Origin: Gammaproteobacteria bacterium
GTDB taxonomy: Bacteria > Pseudomonadota > Gammaproteobacteria > Chromatiales > Chromatiaceae
Length of the DNA stretch: 7,344 nt
NCBI GenBank assembly: GCA_030625445.1
Contig: DAOUQU010000076.1
Location: 1 to 7,344 of the forward strand
Direction of reading: 5' to 3'
Shown here: positions 1 to 7,336 of the stretch, piece by piece
Layout: each line of letters starts with the position of its first letter
Position numbering within the stretch: the first letter of the stretch is position 1
The notes under the pieces: model-generated
The model's input: the letters and a program-made list of their open reading frames with translations, nothing else
The model's database searches: none
Told to the model about the DNA's origin: nothing
Program-made: the position numbers and the translations under genes

Positions 1-1941
1 CACACCATTAAAATTCTCGAGGCTTCGCGTAAAACGCTTCCATTTTCCGACACACGGGACTTCGATGAGGAGAAGAAGGGCTTCATCGCCGCCCCCGACT
101 CCTGGCAGATCATGGCGGATGCCGGCAATGTAGCCTGGGACATGGAACGCTACAAGTTTTTCCTGAAGGGTAAGGAGTTTGCCAGCATCCATCCCTCATT
201 GCAGCGCCAATCGACGCTGAACATGAACTACGGCCTCTACGAGGTGATGGACGGCGTCTACCAGGTGCGCGGCTTCGACCTGGCCAACATCACATTCATC
301 AAGGGCGACACCGGCTGGATCATCTTCGACCCGCTGACCGCCGAGGAGACGGCACGGGCAGCGCTCGAGCTGGTTGATAAACACCTGGGCAAGCTGCCTG
401 TCAAGGCCGTGGTCTACTCGCATTCACATGGCGATCACTGGGGTGGTGTGCGCGGCGTCGTTGACGAGGCCGACGTGCAGGCCGGCAAGGTCCAGATCAT
501 TGCGCCTCGCGACTTCATGCTACACGCCATCTCCGAAAATGTTTATGCCGGCAACGCCATGAACCGTCGCCTGTTCTACCAGTACGGCCTCCTGCTGCCC
601 GCCAGCCCTTATGGTCACGCTGGTCAGGGTCTCGCACAGAATGTATCGATTGGCAATGTCACACTCATTGCACCGACCCATGTTATTGAAAAGGACATCG
701 AGGAGCTGACCATCGATGGTGTGAAAATGGTCTTCCAGAACACGCCAAATACTGAAGCGCCGTCGGAGATGAACACCTGGTTCCCGGACAAGAAATTGCT
801 GTGGATGGGCGAGAACGTCCAGGGGACCTTTCACAACATCTACACGCTGCGCGGCGCCCCCGTGCGGGACGCGTTGCGCTGGTCCAAGTATATCGACGAG
901 GCGCTGCAGCTTTTCGGCAAGGATGCGGAAATCATGTTCGCTTCGCACCACTGGCCGCGCTGGGGCAACGACCGCGTGCAGGAGGTATTGCGCGGGCAGC
1001 GTGATCTCTACGCCAACATCAACAACCAGGTGCTGCATCTGGCGAATCAGGGCGTCACCATCAACCAGATTCACAATGTCTACAAGACGCCCAGGAGTAT
1101 TTCCGATAACTGGTTTAACCGTGGTTACCATGGGTCACCGGAGCACAATAGCCGCGGCGTCCTCAACCGCTTTCTGGGCTACTGGGATGCCAATCCGGCC
1201 ACTCTGATCCCGCTTTCGCCCGCCGACTCCGCACCCCTGTACGTGGAGATGATGGGAGGTGCAGACAACATCATGGTGAAAAGCAGGAAGCTGCATGACG
1301 AAGGAGAGTATTTCCAGGCCCAGGAGATCATGAACAAGCTGGTGCAGGCCGAACCGCAGAACCAGGCGGCCAAGGATCTGCTGGCTGATGTGTTCGAACA
1401 GATCGGTTACCAGCAGGAGAATCCCGGCCTGCGAAACAGCTATCTCTCGGGCGCCTTCGAACTGCGTTCGGGCATACCGGAGGGTGCACAGATCGACTCC
1501 GCCGGTCCCGATGTTGTCCGCGCCATGAGCACCGAGTTGTTTCTGGACTTCCTCGGTATCCGCATGGACAGCCGAAAAGCCGAGGGCATGGAGTTCACCA
1601 TCAACCTGATCACGCCGGACAATGGAGAGAAATACATCGTCGAGCTCAGCAATGCCACCTTGACTAACATCGAGGGATTCCTGGCCGATGATCCTGACCT
1701 CACCATCACCATCAACCGCAGTGACCTCGAAGCGGTGATGGCTGGAAGCAAAACATTGAAGGCGCAGATTGCAGACGGTACGGCAAAGGTCGAGGGCAAC
1801 ACAGAGATTCTCGACAAACTCGCCTCGACCCTGGTTGTGTTCGACCCAAGGTTCGAAATCCTGCCGGGCACCAAGGCGCATGACGACGCTTCGCAACTCA
1901 ATCCCTATGAGGTAGGTCACATCGAGATTCACGGGGAGTAG
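1..1941 (+). CDS. Type III linear primary-alkylsulfatase, SdsA1-like, 5' end cut by window
   Basis: This enzyme hydrolyses alkyl sulfates such as SDS to the alcohol plus sulfate, using a binuclear zinc centre in a metallo-beta-lactamase fold. The frame is open from base 1, so the ATG at 112 is internal and the true start lies off the left edge. Counting residues from base 1, the zinc motif HSHGDH gives H141, H143, D145 and H146. E252 (in NTEAPSEMN), E271 (in MGEN) and H316 (in ASHHW) complete the set. As I recall the SdsA1 ligands (H169, H171, D173, H174, E280, E299, H344), all are matched at a constant offset of 28, so about 28 residues are missing. An alpha-helical dimerisation region follows from about 417 to 495. 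An SCP2-like C-terminal domain follows from about 500 to 646. A signal peptide cannot be judged because the N-terminus is absent; some family members are secreted. The gene stands alone here and ends before a hairpin. Family assignment is very secure; the exact substrate is not. Confidence 0.95.
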   Translation, partial: HTIKILEASRKTLPFSDTRDFDEEKKGFIAAPDSWQIMADAGNVAWDMERYKFFLKGKEFASIHPSLQRQSTLNMNYGLYEVMDGVYQVRGFDLANITFIKGDTGWIIFDPLTAEETARAALELVDKHLGKLPVKAVVYSHSHGDHWGGVRGVVDEADVQAGKVQIIAPRDFMLHAISENVYAGNAMNRRLFYQYGLLLPASPYGHAGQGLAQNVSIGNVTLIAPTHVIEKDIEELTIDGVKMVFQNTPNTEAPSEMNTWFPDKKLLWMGENVQGTFHNIYTLRGAPVRDALRWSKYIDEALQLFGKDAEIMFASHHWPRWGNDRVQEVLRGQRDLYANINNQVLHLANQGVTINQIHNVYKTPRSISDNWFNRGYHGSPEHNSRGVLNRFLGYWDANPATLIPLSPADSAPLYVEMMGGADNIMVKSRKLHDEGEYFQAQEIMNKLVQAEPQNQAAKDLLADVFEQIGYQQENPGLRNSYLSGAFELRSGIPEGAQIDSAGPDVVRAMSTELFLDFLGIRMDSRKAEGMEFTINLITPDNGEKYIVELSNATLTNIEGFLADDPDLTITINRSDLEAVMAGSKTLKAQIADGTAKVEGNTEILDKLASTLVVFDPRFEILPGTKAHDDASQLNPYEVGHIEIHGE

Positions 1942-1986
1942 AAATACTCCGACGCCAAAGCTCTGATATATTACTAATCCAAGGGA

Positions 1987-2018
1987 GCGATCACGGCGGT
2001 TACAGTCGCCGTGATCGC
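1987..2018. terminator. Perfect 12-bp hairpin after the alkylsulfatase, probable bidirectional terminator
   Basis: The arm GCGATCACGGCG (1987-1998) and its exact complement CGCCGTGATCGC (2007-2018) enclose an 8-base loop. The stem begins 45 bases after the sulfatase stop codon. The flanking GGG/CCT bases can extend the stem past one unpaired A. There is no T-run on either side, so it is not a textbook intrinsic terminator. It could be factor-dependent, an RNA 3'-end stabiliser, or serve both converging transcripts. The stem is directly visible; the role is inferred. Confidence 0.5.
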
Positions 2019-2137
2019 CCTCAATATTCATTCTGAGCCTTCTGACTAATGCACTTCCTATTCGCTTGATGTAAATTTTGAATGAGTGGTGGTCATTCGC
2101 AGCTTTCCTCCCATATCTCCTTTTCTCTTTGATTGGA

Positions 2138-2208
2138 CGGTGGCGGTTGCTCTCGTCATTTCGCAATCCTGATATCCGGGTTACCACCCACTGAACGCAC
2201 CGCCACCG
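2138..2208. repeat. 10-bp inverted repeat, arms 51 bases apart
   Basis: CGGTGGCGGT (2138-2147) and its exact complement ACCGCCACCG (2199-2208) are separated by 51 bases. Skipping one base (T2148) allows two more inner pairs (2149-2150 with 2197-2198). The right arm lies inside the doubtful small frame at 2156-2356. It may be a cruciform or RNA stem, or a chance match between GC-rich words. No function can be assigned. Confidence 0.35.
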
Positions 2209-2356
2209 CATAAGCCACAAATGGCGTCATCAGTAGTGCAAGGAAGGCGATGAAGAAACCTGCGCCGTTTGGAATGTCTGCTCTCCTTGATGTAATGGGT
2301 ATTGCATCTGCTTTGCTCTGGATCGCCCCGCAATTGCTTTCACAGCAGTCTCTCAA
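2156..2356 (-). other. Doubtful small frame with one predicted membrane segment
   Basis: The frame spans 66 codons and begins at a TTG that overlaps the TGA stop of the upstream gene (TTGA). The C-terminal half reads like a single transmembrane helix: GAGFFIAFLALLMTPFVAYA, about residues 31-50, followed by a polar tail ending in DIRIAK. An AAGGAG-like site sits inside the frame, but the codon at a suitable distance is ATT, not a normal start. The N-terminal half (RDCCESNCGAIQ...) has no protein-like character. It may be the remnant of a small membrane protein, a frameshift extension of the 208-residue gene, or chance. The opposite strand also has a short hydrophobic frame, as expected where complementary codons mirror each other. 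I do not recognise a family. Confidence 0.18.
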
Positions 2357-2979
2357 AAAAAAGCCGTATAATTATAGCCACCATCTCCACACTTATTGTG
2401 TAACTTCCCCAGTATCTTTTTTACCTGTGACGGGGTTTCGTGCGGACCTTGAATGAAAAAAGGTTTGTTATCTTGCCCATATCGATATGTCACCGGACAT
2501 GTTTTTGGATCTATTCCAATAAGTAGGCCTTTAGAGTTCTTATAATCTTTATGAGGTGGAAAACCTAACTCTTCAGCATAGCTAACTGCGTCTTCTATTA
2601 GCTTTTTTACACATGAAGGATGAGTCTCGTTAAATTCCCTCCCTTCATGGCTTTGTGCGATCGCTTTTTTATATTTATAGTGATAATCATGCTCATTCAT
2701 AACTTTAAAGAGAGCATTTTTTACACCCAGGCAAAAAACATCCAGGATGAATGCGCTTAGGGCAATATCGCCGCCTGCTGTTTTGCGCGTAACGACTATT
2801 TCACCAATACCTATATCAAACAAGCCCTCAGGAACCAAACACTCATGTATGGGGTATTTTGCATAAGCGGCGGCTTTTTTTCCGGATTGCAAGAGAGTCG
2901 GGATTGCCTTTTTCGCCAATTTCCTTTTCTGGTTCTTTTTTTCAAGTCTCTTCTGTCTCTGTCTTGCGCTTGTTGCCAT
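2353..2979 (-). CDS. Conserved-looking protein of unknown function, AT-rich and lysine-rich
   Basis: The product is a 208-residue soluble protein. Residues 1-37 are strongly basic (many K and R, e.g. RLEKKNQKRKLAKK), which could contact nucleic acid or ribosomes. A globular part follows with motif-like stretches: PIHECLVPEGLFDIGIGEIV (43-62), DVFCLGVKNALF (80-91), a helix and loop ending LGFPPHKDY (138-146), GIDPKTCPVTYRYGQD (155-170) and KPFFIQGPHETP (172-183). These resemble a bacterial family I have seen only as hypothetical proteins; I cannot name a domain. The His and Cys residues (H45, C47, C83, H97, C161, C197) might bind metal, but no standard motif is present. There is no signal peptide or membrane helix. 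The ATG start has only a weak GAAAG upstream, and no other start precedes it in frame near the gene. Two lines I counted inside it are 38% GC, against 67% in an RND line, so transfer is likely. It lies 125 bases after the RND permease and might be read from that transcript. The frame ends in a T8 run. Confidence 0.82.
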   Translation of the reverse strand: MATSARQRQKRLEKKNQKRKLAKKAIPTLLQSGKKAAAYAKYPIHECLVPEGLFDIGIGEIVVTRKTAGGDIALSAFILDVFCLGVKNALFKVMNEHDYHYKYKKAIAQSHEGREFNETHPSCVKKLIEDAVSYAEELGFPPHKDYKNSKGLLIGIDPKTCPVTYRYGQDNKPFFIQGPHETPSQVKKILGKLHNKCGDGGYNYTAFF

Positions 2980-3104
2980 CTTTCTATACTCGGTTTGAGG
3001 TGTTGAGCGCCGAACGTCGCCTTTGAGCCGTAGTCGACGAAGGGGGCTATCGGTTCTCCATGGCTGTCGGTGCGACAGGCGGAAAGTCGTTGGCAGTGAT
3101 CATA

Positions 3105-6100
3105 TCAGGCTTCCTGCACTTGTGGAGTAGTGCTCTCCGGCTGCTCTGCGCTTGTGTGTTCACGCGCTAACAGTAGATAAACCGCCGGCACTACGAACAG
3201 GGTAAACAGCGTACCGATTCCCAGGCCTGCAGCAATGGTCAGCCCGATATGAAAGCGGCTCACGGCTCCCGGGCCGCTGGCGGTCAATAGTGGAACCATG
3301 GCGACGATCATCGAGACCGTGGTCATCAGGATCGGCCGCAGGCGAATCGCCGCAGCCTGCTCGATGGCTTCCCGTTTGCCGAGCCTCTCCCTGATCTGCA
3401 GCTGATTGGCAAACTCGACGATGAGGATGCCGTTTTTGGCAATCAGGCCGATCAGGGTGATCAATCCAACCTGGGTATAGATGTTGATGGTGGCGAAACC
3501 CAGGGTAATGAAAGCCAGTGCGCCGGCAATCGACATGGGCACCGACACCAGGATGATCAGCGGGTCACGCCAGCTCTCGAACTGGGCGGCGAGTACCAGG
3601 TAAATCACCACAAGGGAGAGAAAGAAGGTGATCACCAGCGCGCTTCCCTGCTGTGCATACTGGCGCGAACCTCCCGAGTAGTCCCATCCATAGCCGCGTG
3701 GGAAAATTTCCTGTGCAACCCCTTCGAGATATTCCAGCGCATCTCCCAGCGGTACGCCGGCAGCCATGACTCCCTGTACCGTCAAAGAGTTGAGCTGCTG
3801 AAACTGGGTGCGTTGATTGGGTTCGACATGCTCTTCGAGATGCACGAAGGCATCCAGCGATACCAGAGGCGCCGCATCGGCACTAGCTTGAGTGCCGGCG
3901 CCGGAAACAGCTGATGAGAGATTGACCAGTTCGCTGGAGCCGGGACGGATGTAGTAATCCTTGAGCTGTTCTGGCTGCAGTCTGAATTCACGTGCCACCT
4001 GCGGGATGACCTTGTAGCTGCGCCCCTCCAGGCTGAAGCGGTTGACATCGTTGCCGCCCAGCATGGCGGCAAGGTTGCGGCCAATCTCCTGCATGCTGAT
4101 GCCGAGGTCTCCGGCACGGTCGCGATCGATCACCAGTGTGGTGCGCGGACGTGTGTATTGCAGATCCTTCACGAGGAACATGAAGCGGCCGCTGCCCATG
4201 CCGCGGCCAATCAATTGATCGGCGAGCGCATCCAGCTCCTCGTAACTGCCGTCACTGGTGATGACGAACTGCACCGGCAGGCCGCCGCCTGATCCCGGCA
4301 GACTGGGGCGCGGAAATACCGCAGTCTGGAAACCGGCGATCTGCTGCAGTTTACCCCGCAGCTCCGGCTGCACTTCCATTTGCGAACGCGGCCGCATGGA
4401 GGGCTGCTGCATTTTAAAACCGCCAAAGGTTGTCGATGGCGTTCCAAGACCCAGCAGGAAAAAGCTCTCATGGTATTCAGGGATAGATTCGAAGGCTTTG
4501 ACGATTTCGCGGGTATAAGCCTCGTTGTATTCAATGGTCGCTGTCTGCGGGCCGGTGGCCTGAAAAAAGAGGATGCTCTGGTCCTCGACCGGTGCCAGCT
4601 CGTTTTTGCTGGTGATGAACATAAAGAAAATCGAGATCAGCACCACCAGCACAAATAGCAGGGTTGCCGGCAAAGAGTCGAGGCTGGTGTGCAGCAGGGA
4701 GCGGTAGTGTTCCGCCAGCCTGATGAAAATGCTTTCGACCCACTGTTCGAAGCGGCCCTGCTGGCCATGTGGTTTGAGCACTTTTGATGACAGCATTGGC
4801 GACAGCGTCAGCGCTACAACGCCCGATACCAGCACTGCGCCGGCAAGCGCAAAGGCGAACTCGGTAAACAGCGTGCCGACCAGTCCGCCCATGAAGCCAA
4901 TCGGCAGATAGACCGCAATCAGCGTGGTCGTCATGGCGATGATCGGCAGTGCAAGCTCGCGTGCGCCGATCAGTGCTGCATCGAAGCGCGACTTGCCCTG
5001 CTCGATGTGCCGATGCACATTTTCAACCACGATAATGGCATCGTCCACCACCAGCCCGATGGCCAGCACCATGGCGAGCAGGGTCAGCAGGTTGATGGAA
5101 AAGCCCATCAGCAGCATCAGGAAAGCAGCGCCAACCAGCGACAGCGGCACCGCCACAGCGGGAACCAGCGCTGCCCTGGCCGATCCCAGCGACAGGTAGA
5201 CGACCAGCAGCACGATGCCGATCGCTTCGATCAGTGTGGTGAACACCTCATCGATGGAATCCTCGATATAGATGCTTGCATCATAGGGTATGTGTGCATC
5301 CAGACCCTCCGGCAGTTGCGTGCGGATCTCGGGCATCAGGTCGCGCACCGCCTGTGCCACGGTCAGCGGATTGGCGCCTGGAGCCTGTTCGACGCCGACA
5401 AAAATGGCTGGTTTGCCCTTGTACCAGCTGGTCGAGTCATAATCCTCTGCGCCCAGCTCGGTGGTGGCGATATCAGAGAGCCGCACCAGTGTGCCATTGG
5501 AAGAGCGCACAACCAGTTTGCGGAACTCCTCTTCGCCGGCAAGGTCGGTCGTCGCGGTCAGATTGATGGTTGTATAAGCGCCTTTTGTCTGGCCGATACC
5601 GGCAAGATAGTTGTTGGCGCGAAGCACGTTGCGAACATCACTGGCCGTTACACCCAGGGCAGCCATGCGCCGGGGGTCCAGCCAGATGCGCATGGCAAAG
5701 GTTTTGTTGCCGATTAGCTCGGCCTTGGCGACGCCGGGCACAGCCTGCAGCTGCGGCTGCACCACGCGCAGCAGGTAATCGGTGATCTGTGAAGGCAGCA
5801 TGCTGTCGCTGTAGAAGGCAAGATACATCAGCGCCGTGCGGTCGCCGGTGGTGGCGTCGATCACCGGGCTGTCGGCTTCTTCCGGTAAAACGTTGCGCTG
5901 GCTGGCGACCTTCGCCTGTATCTCTGCGACAGCAGCATTGGAGTCGTAATTGAGCTCCATGTGCGCTTCGATGGTCGAAGTTCCCTGGGTGGAGCGTGCA
6001 AACAGGTAGTCGATGCCATTGGCTTCGGCGATAGCCTGCTGCAGCGGGGTGGTAATAAACCCCTTGACCAGCTCGCTGCCGGCGCCCGGGTAGGATGTCG

Positions 6101-6242
6101 TTACAGTGACAACTGTGTTGCGCGTCTCGGGATATTGACGCACTTCCAACGAGGCAATCGCACGCACACCCACCAGCAGTATCATCAGGCTGATGACGCT
6201 GGCCAGCACCGGACGCTTGACAAAGATGTCGGTAAACTTCAT
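3105..6242 (-). CDS. RND multidrug efflux permease, HAE1 family (AcrB/MexB-like)
   Basis: This is the inner-membrane proton-drug antiporter of a tripartite efflux pump. Its 1045 residues match the family (AcrB has 1049) and it appears complete. The N-terminus MKFTDIFVKRPVLASV is typical. TM1 is about 10-28, and the first porter/docking domain runs to about 335. TM2-TM7 span about 337-545, the second porter/docking domain about 546-865, and TM8-TM12 about 866-1025. The proton-relay residues are present: D400 and D401 in TM4 (GLVVDDAIIVVENV) and K936 in TM10 (GLIAKNGILIVEFAN). The RLRPILMTT motif after TM10 is also intact (967-975). An extra stretch of about 21 residues lies near 780-800. The start ATG overlaps the adaptor stop codon (ATGA), which points to translational coupling; the SD region GGCGG is weak. 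The substrate cannot be read from sequence. HAE1 rather than heavy-metal HME follows from the overall motifs. Confidence 0.96.
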   Translation of the reverse strand: MKFTDIFVKRPVLASVISLMILLVGVRAIASLEVRQYPETRNTVVTVTTSYPGAGSELVKGFITTPLQQAIAEANGIDYLFARSTQGTSTIEAHMELNYDSNAAVAEIQAKVASQRNVLPEEADSPVIDATTGDRTALMYLAFYSDSMLPSQITDYLLRVVQPQLQAVPGVAKAELIGNKTFAMRIWLDPRRMAALGVTASDVRNVLRANNYLAGIGQTKGAYTTINLTATTDLAGEEEFRKLVVRSSNGTLVRLSDIATTELGAEDYDSTSWYKGKPAIFVGVEQAPGANPLTVAQAVRDLMPEIRTQLPEGLDAHIPYDASIYIEDSIDEVFTTLIEAIGIVLLVVYLSLGSARAALVPAVAVPLSLVGAAFLMLLMGFSINLLTLLAMVLAIGLVVDDAIIVVENVHRHIEQGKSRFDAALIGARELALPIIAMTTTLIAVYLPIGFMGGLVGTLFTEFAFALAGAVLVSGVVALTLSPMLSSKVLKPHGQQGRFEQWVESIFIRLAEHYRSLLHTSLDSLPATLLFVLVVLISIFFMFITSKNELAPVEDQSILFFQATGPQTATIEYNEAYTREIVKAFESIPEYHESFFLLGLGTPSTTFGGFKMQQPSMRPRSQMEVQPELRGKLQQIAGFQTAVFPRPSLPGSGGGLPVQFVITSDGSYEELDALADQLIGRGMGSGRFMFLVKDLQYTRPRTTLVIDRDRAGDLGISMQEIGRNLAAMLGGNDVNRFSLEGRSYKVIPQVAREFRLQPEQLKDYYIRPGSSELVNLSSAVSGAGTQASADAAPLVSLDAFVHLEEHVEPNQRTQFQQLNSLTVQGVMAAGVPLGDALEYLEGVAQEIFPRGYGWDYSGGSRQYAQQGSALVITFFLSLVVIYLVLAAQFESWRDPLIILVSVPMSIAGALAFITLGFATINIYTQVGLITLIGLIAKNGILIVEFANQLQIRERLGKREAIEQAAAIRLRPILMTTVSMIVAMVPLLTASGPGAVSRFHIGLTIAAGLGIGTLFTLFVVPAVYLLLAREHTSAEQPESTTPQVQEA

Positions 6243-7336
6243 CCGCCGTCTATCCGGCCATCGAGTTCGACGCTGTTGTCGATGTTGACCTGCTGGCCAT
6301 TGCGCAGCTTGACCTGCCCTGCAGAGACAACGACATCGCCGGCATTCAGCCCCTTGATGATCTCGACGCGGCCGTCACGCACCTCTCCGGTCTTCACAGG
6401 CTTTCGTTGCACCTGGCTGCTGCCGTTTTCCGTGGTAATGAGGAAAACCGATGCGCCGTAAGGTTTGTAGGTAATGGCTGTACGCGGCAGCGTGAGGATG
6501 TTGTCGCGCACGGGCAGGACGGTTTGCACCTCTGTGAACATGCCGTGACGCAAGCGTTGTTGCGGATTGTCGAGGGTCGCCCGTGCCCGCAGTGTGCGGG
6601 TACCCGGATCAACTCCCGGATCGATAGCGGTAACTTCTCCTGCGAACATTTTCCCGGGGTGGGCCTGCACTTTCACCAGCACTTTTTGCCCGATTTTGAC
6701 GCGATAGAAGTGACGTTCCGGGAGGCTGTAGTCGACATACACCGGATCGAGCGCCTGCAGTGACAAAATATGCATGCCCGGCGTCACGTACTGGCCGATG
6801 TTGACATCCCTGATGCCGAGCCTGCCGCTGAATGGAGCACGAATACTCTTCTTGTCGATCACTGCCCGTTTGGAAGCAATCGTCGCCTCGGCGATATCCA
6901 GTTCAGCGCGCAGACGGTCATATTCGGATTGGGAGACCGAGCGGTCCTTGACGAGTTTGGCATTGCGATCGAACTGCAGTTTGGCAAGTTTTCCCTGCGC
7001 AATGAGTCCGTTCAACTCCGCCTTGTCGACGCTGTCGTCCAACTGCAGGATGACATCCCCTGCCTTGATGCTCTGCCCGGATTCAAACAGGATCTTCTCC
7101 ACCTGTCCGGCAACCTCTGTGGTGATAAAGACATTCTGCGTTGCCACCACGCTACCAACCGCTGCAAGGTAGGGTTCCCAACTCTTCAGCATGACCTCCG
7201 CCGAAGCGACGCTGGCGGGTGGAGGAGGCTGAGACATCATCGCCGCACTTTTTCCGGCCATGTAGTGTTTCCAGCCGAAAATGCCGCCGAATATAATCGC
7301 CAGCATCACTGCCATCATGACAAGACGTTTAATCAC
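6239..7336 (-). CDS. RND efflux periplasmic adaptor (membrane fusion protein, MexA/AcrA-type)
   Basis: The adaptor bridges the RND permease and an outer-membrane channel across the periplasm. The 365-residue product has an N-terminal membrane anchor (about 4-22, LVMMAVMLAIIFGGIFGW) and a Pro-rich linker (PPPP at 37-40). The first lipoyl half is at about 66-103 (TTEVAGQVEKILFESGQ), followed by an alpha-helical hairpin (about 104-160) and the second lipoyl half (about 161-195, IRAPFSGRLGIRDVNIGQYV). A beta-barrel (about 198-275, with DPGTRTLRARATLDNP and HGMFTEV) and a membrane-proximal domain (280-355) complete it. There is no lipobox cysteine, so it should be held by the uncleaved helix rather than by lipid. 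The start is taken as GTG at 7336, since MIKRL...FGGIFGW resembles starts in this family. Only 8 bases remain to the window edge, the frame is still open there, and no ribosome site is visible. It is first in the adaptor-permease unit, with a 4-base overlap; the promoter lies outside. Confidence 0.95.
   Translation of the reverse strand: MIKRLVMMAVMLAIIFGGIFGWKHYMAGKSAAMMSQPPPPASVASAEVMLKSWEPYLAAVGSVVATQNVFITTEVAGQVEKILFESGQSIKAGDVILQLDDSVDKAELNGLIAQGKLAKLQFDRNAKLVKDRSVSQSEYDRLRAELDIAEATIASKRAVIDKKSIRAPFSGRLGIRDVNIGQYVTPGMHILSLQALDPVYVDYSLPERHFYRVKIGQKVLVKVQAHPGKMFAGEVTAIDPGVDPGTRTLRARATLDNPQQRLRHGMFTEVQTVLPVRDNILTLPRTAITYKPYGASVFLITTENGSSQVQRKPVKTGEVRDGRVEIIKGLNAGDVVVSAGQVKLRNGQQVNIDNSVELDGRIDGG

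Larger units (their letters stand above)
1942..2352. other. Intergenic gap between convergent genes, possibly with decayed sequence
   Basis: No convincing gene lies in these roughly 410 bases. They contain the hairpin at 1987-2018 and an inverted repeat (2138-2147 with 2199-2208). On the minus strand there are two Shine-Dalgarno-like stretches (complements of 2107-2112 and 2117-2122) that lead only into a 12- to 18-codon frame. There is also a doubtful membrane-segment frame at 2156-2356. Base composition is mixed, neither as GC-rich as the sulfatase nor as AT-rich as the gene to the right. This would fit a gene relic or an ordinary spacer. I see no transposase, tRNA or phage attachment signature. 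Confidence 0.5.

Noticed and set aside
520..1131. 203-codon minus-strand frame opposite the alkylsulfatase
   Set aside because: Same reasoning: it is the mirror of the zinc-enzyme coding frame with no motifs of its own.
1135..2220. 361-codon minus-strand frame opposite the alkylsulfatase 3' half
   Set aside because: It is largely antisense to a gene with an intact active site, starts in the intergenic gap and shows no recognisable domain. Long antisense frames are common opposite GC-rich genes.
2355..2376. TATAATTATA palindrome followed by T8 on the minus strand, as a possible terminator inside the gene end
   Set aside because: The palindrome is all A/T with no loop and the flanking GC bases do not pair, so a stable stem is not expected.
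2250..2456. 68-codon plus-strand frame with a decent AAGGA site before its ATG
   Set aside because: It overlaps the 3' end of the 208-residue gene antisense by about 100 bases and mirrors the hydrophobic minus-strand frame. No family resemblance was seen. Kept only as a low-probability small protein.
3064..3078. 6-bp hairpin (ctgtcg / cgacag) with 3-base loop after the permease
   Set aside because: The stem is short and no T-run follows on the minus strand, so it is not a credible terminator.
3047..3103. 18-codon minus-strand frame just after the permease stop, with AGGA inside the permease end
   Set aside because: Too short to judge and with no recognisable peptide; the SD-like bases are part of the permease C-terminal codons.
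5007..5717. 236-codon plus-strand frame opposite the RND permease
   Set aside because: The His/Gln-rich composition is what antisense reading of transmembrane codons gives, and the permease on the other strand is intact.
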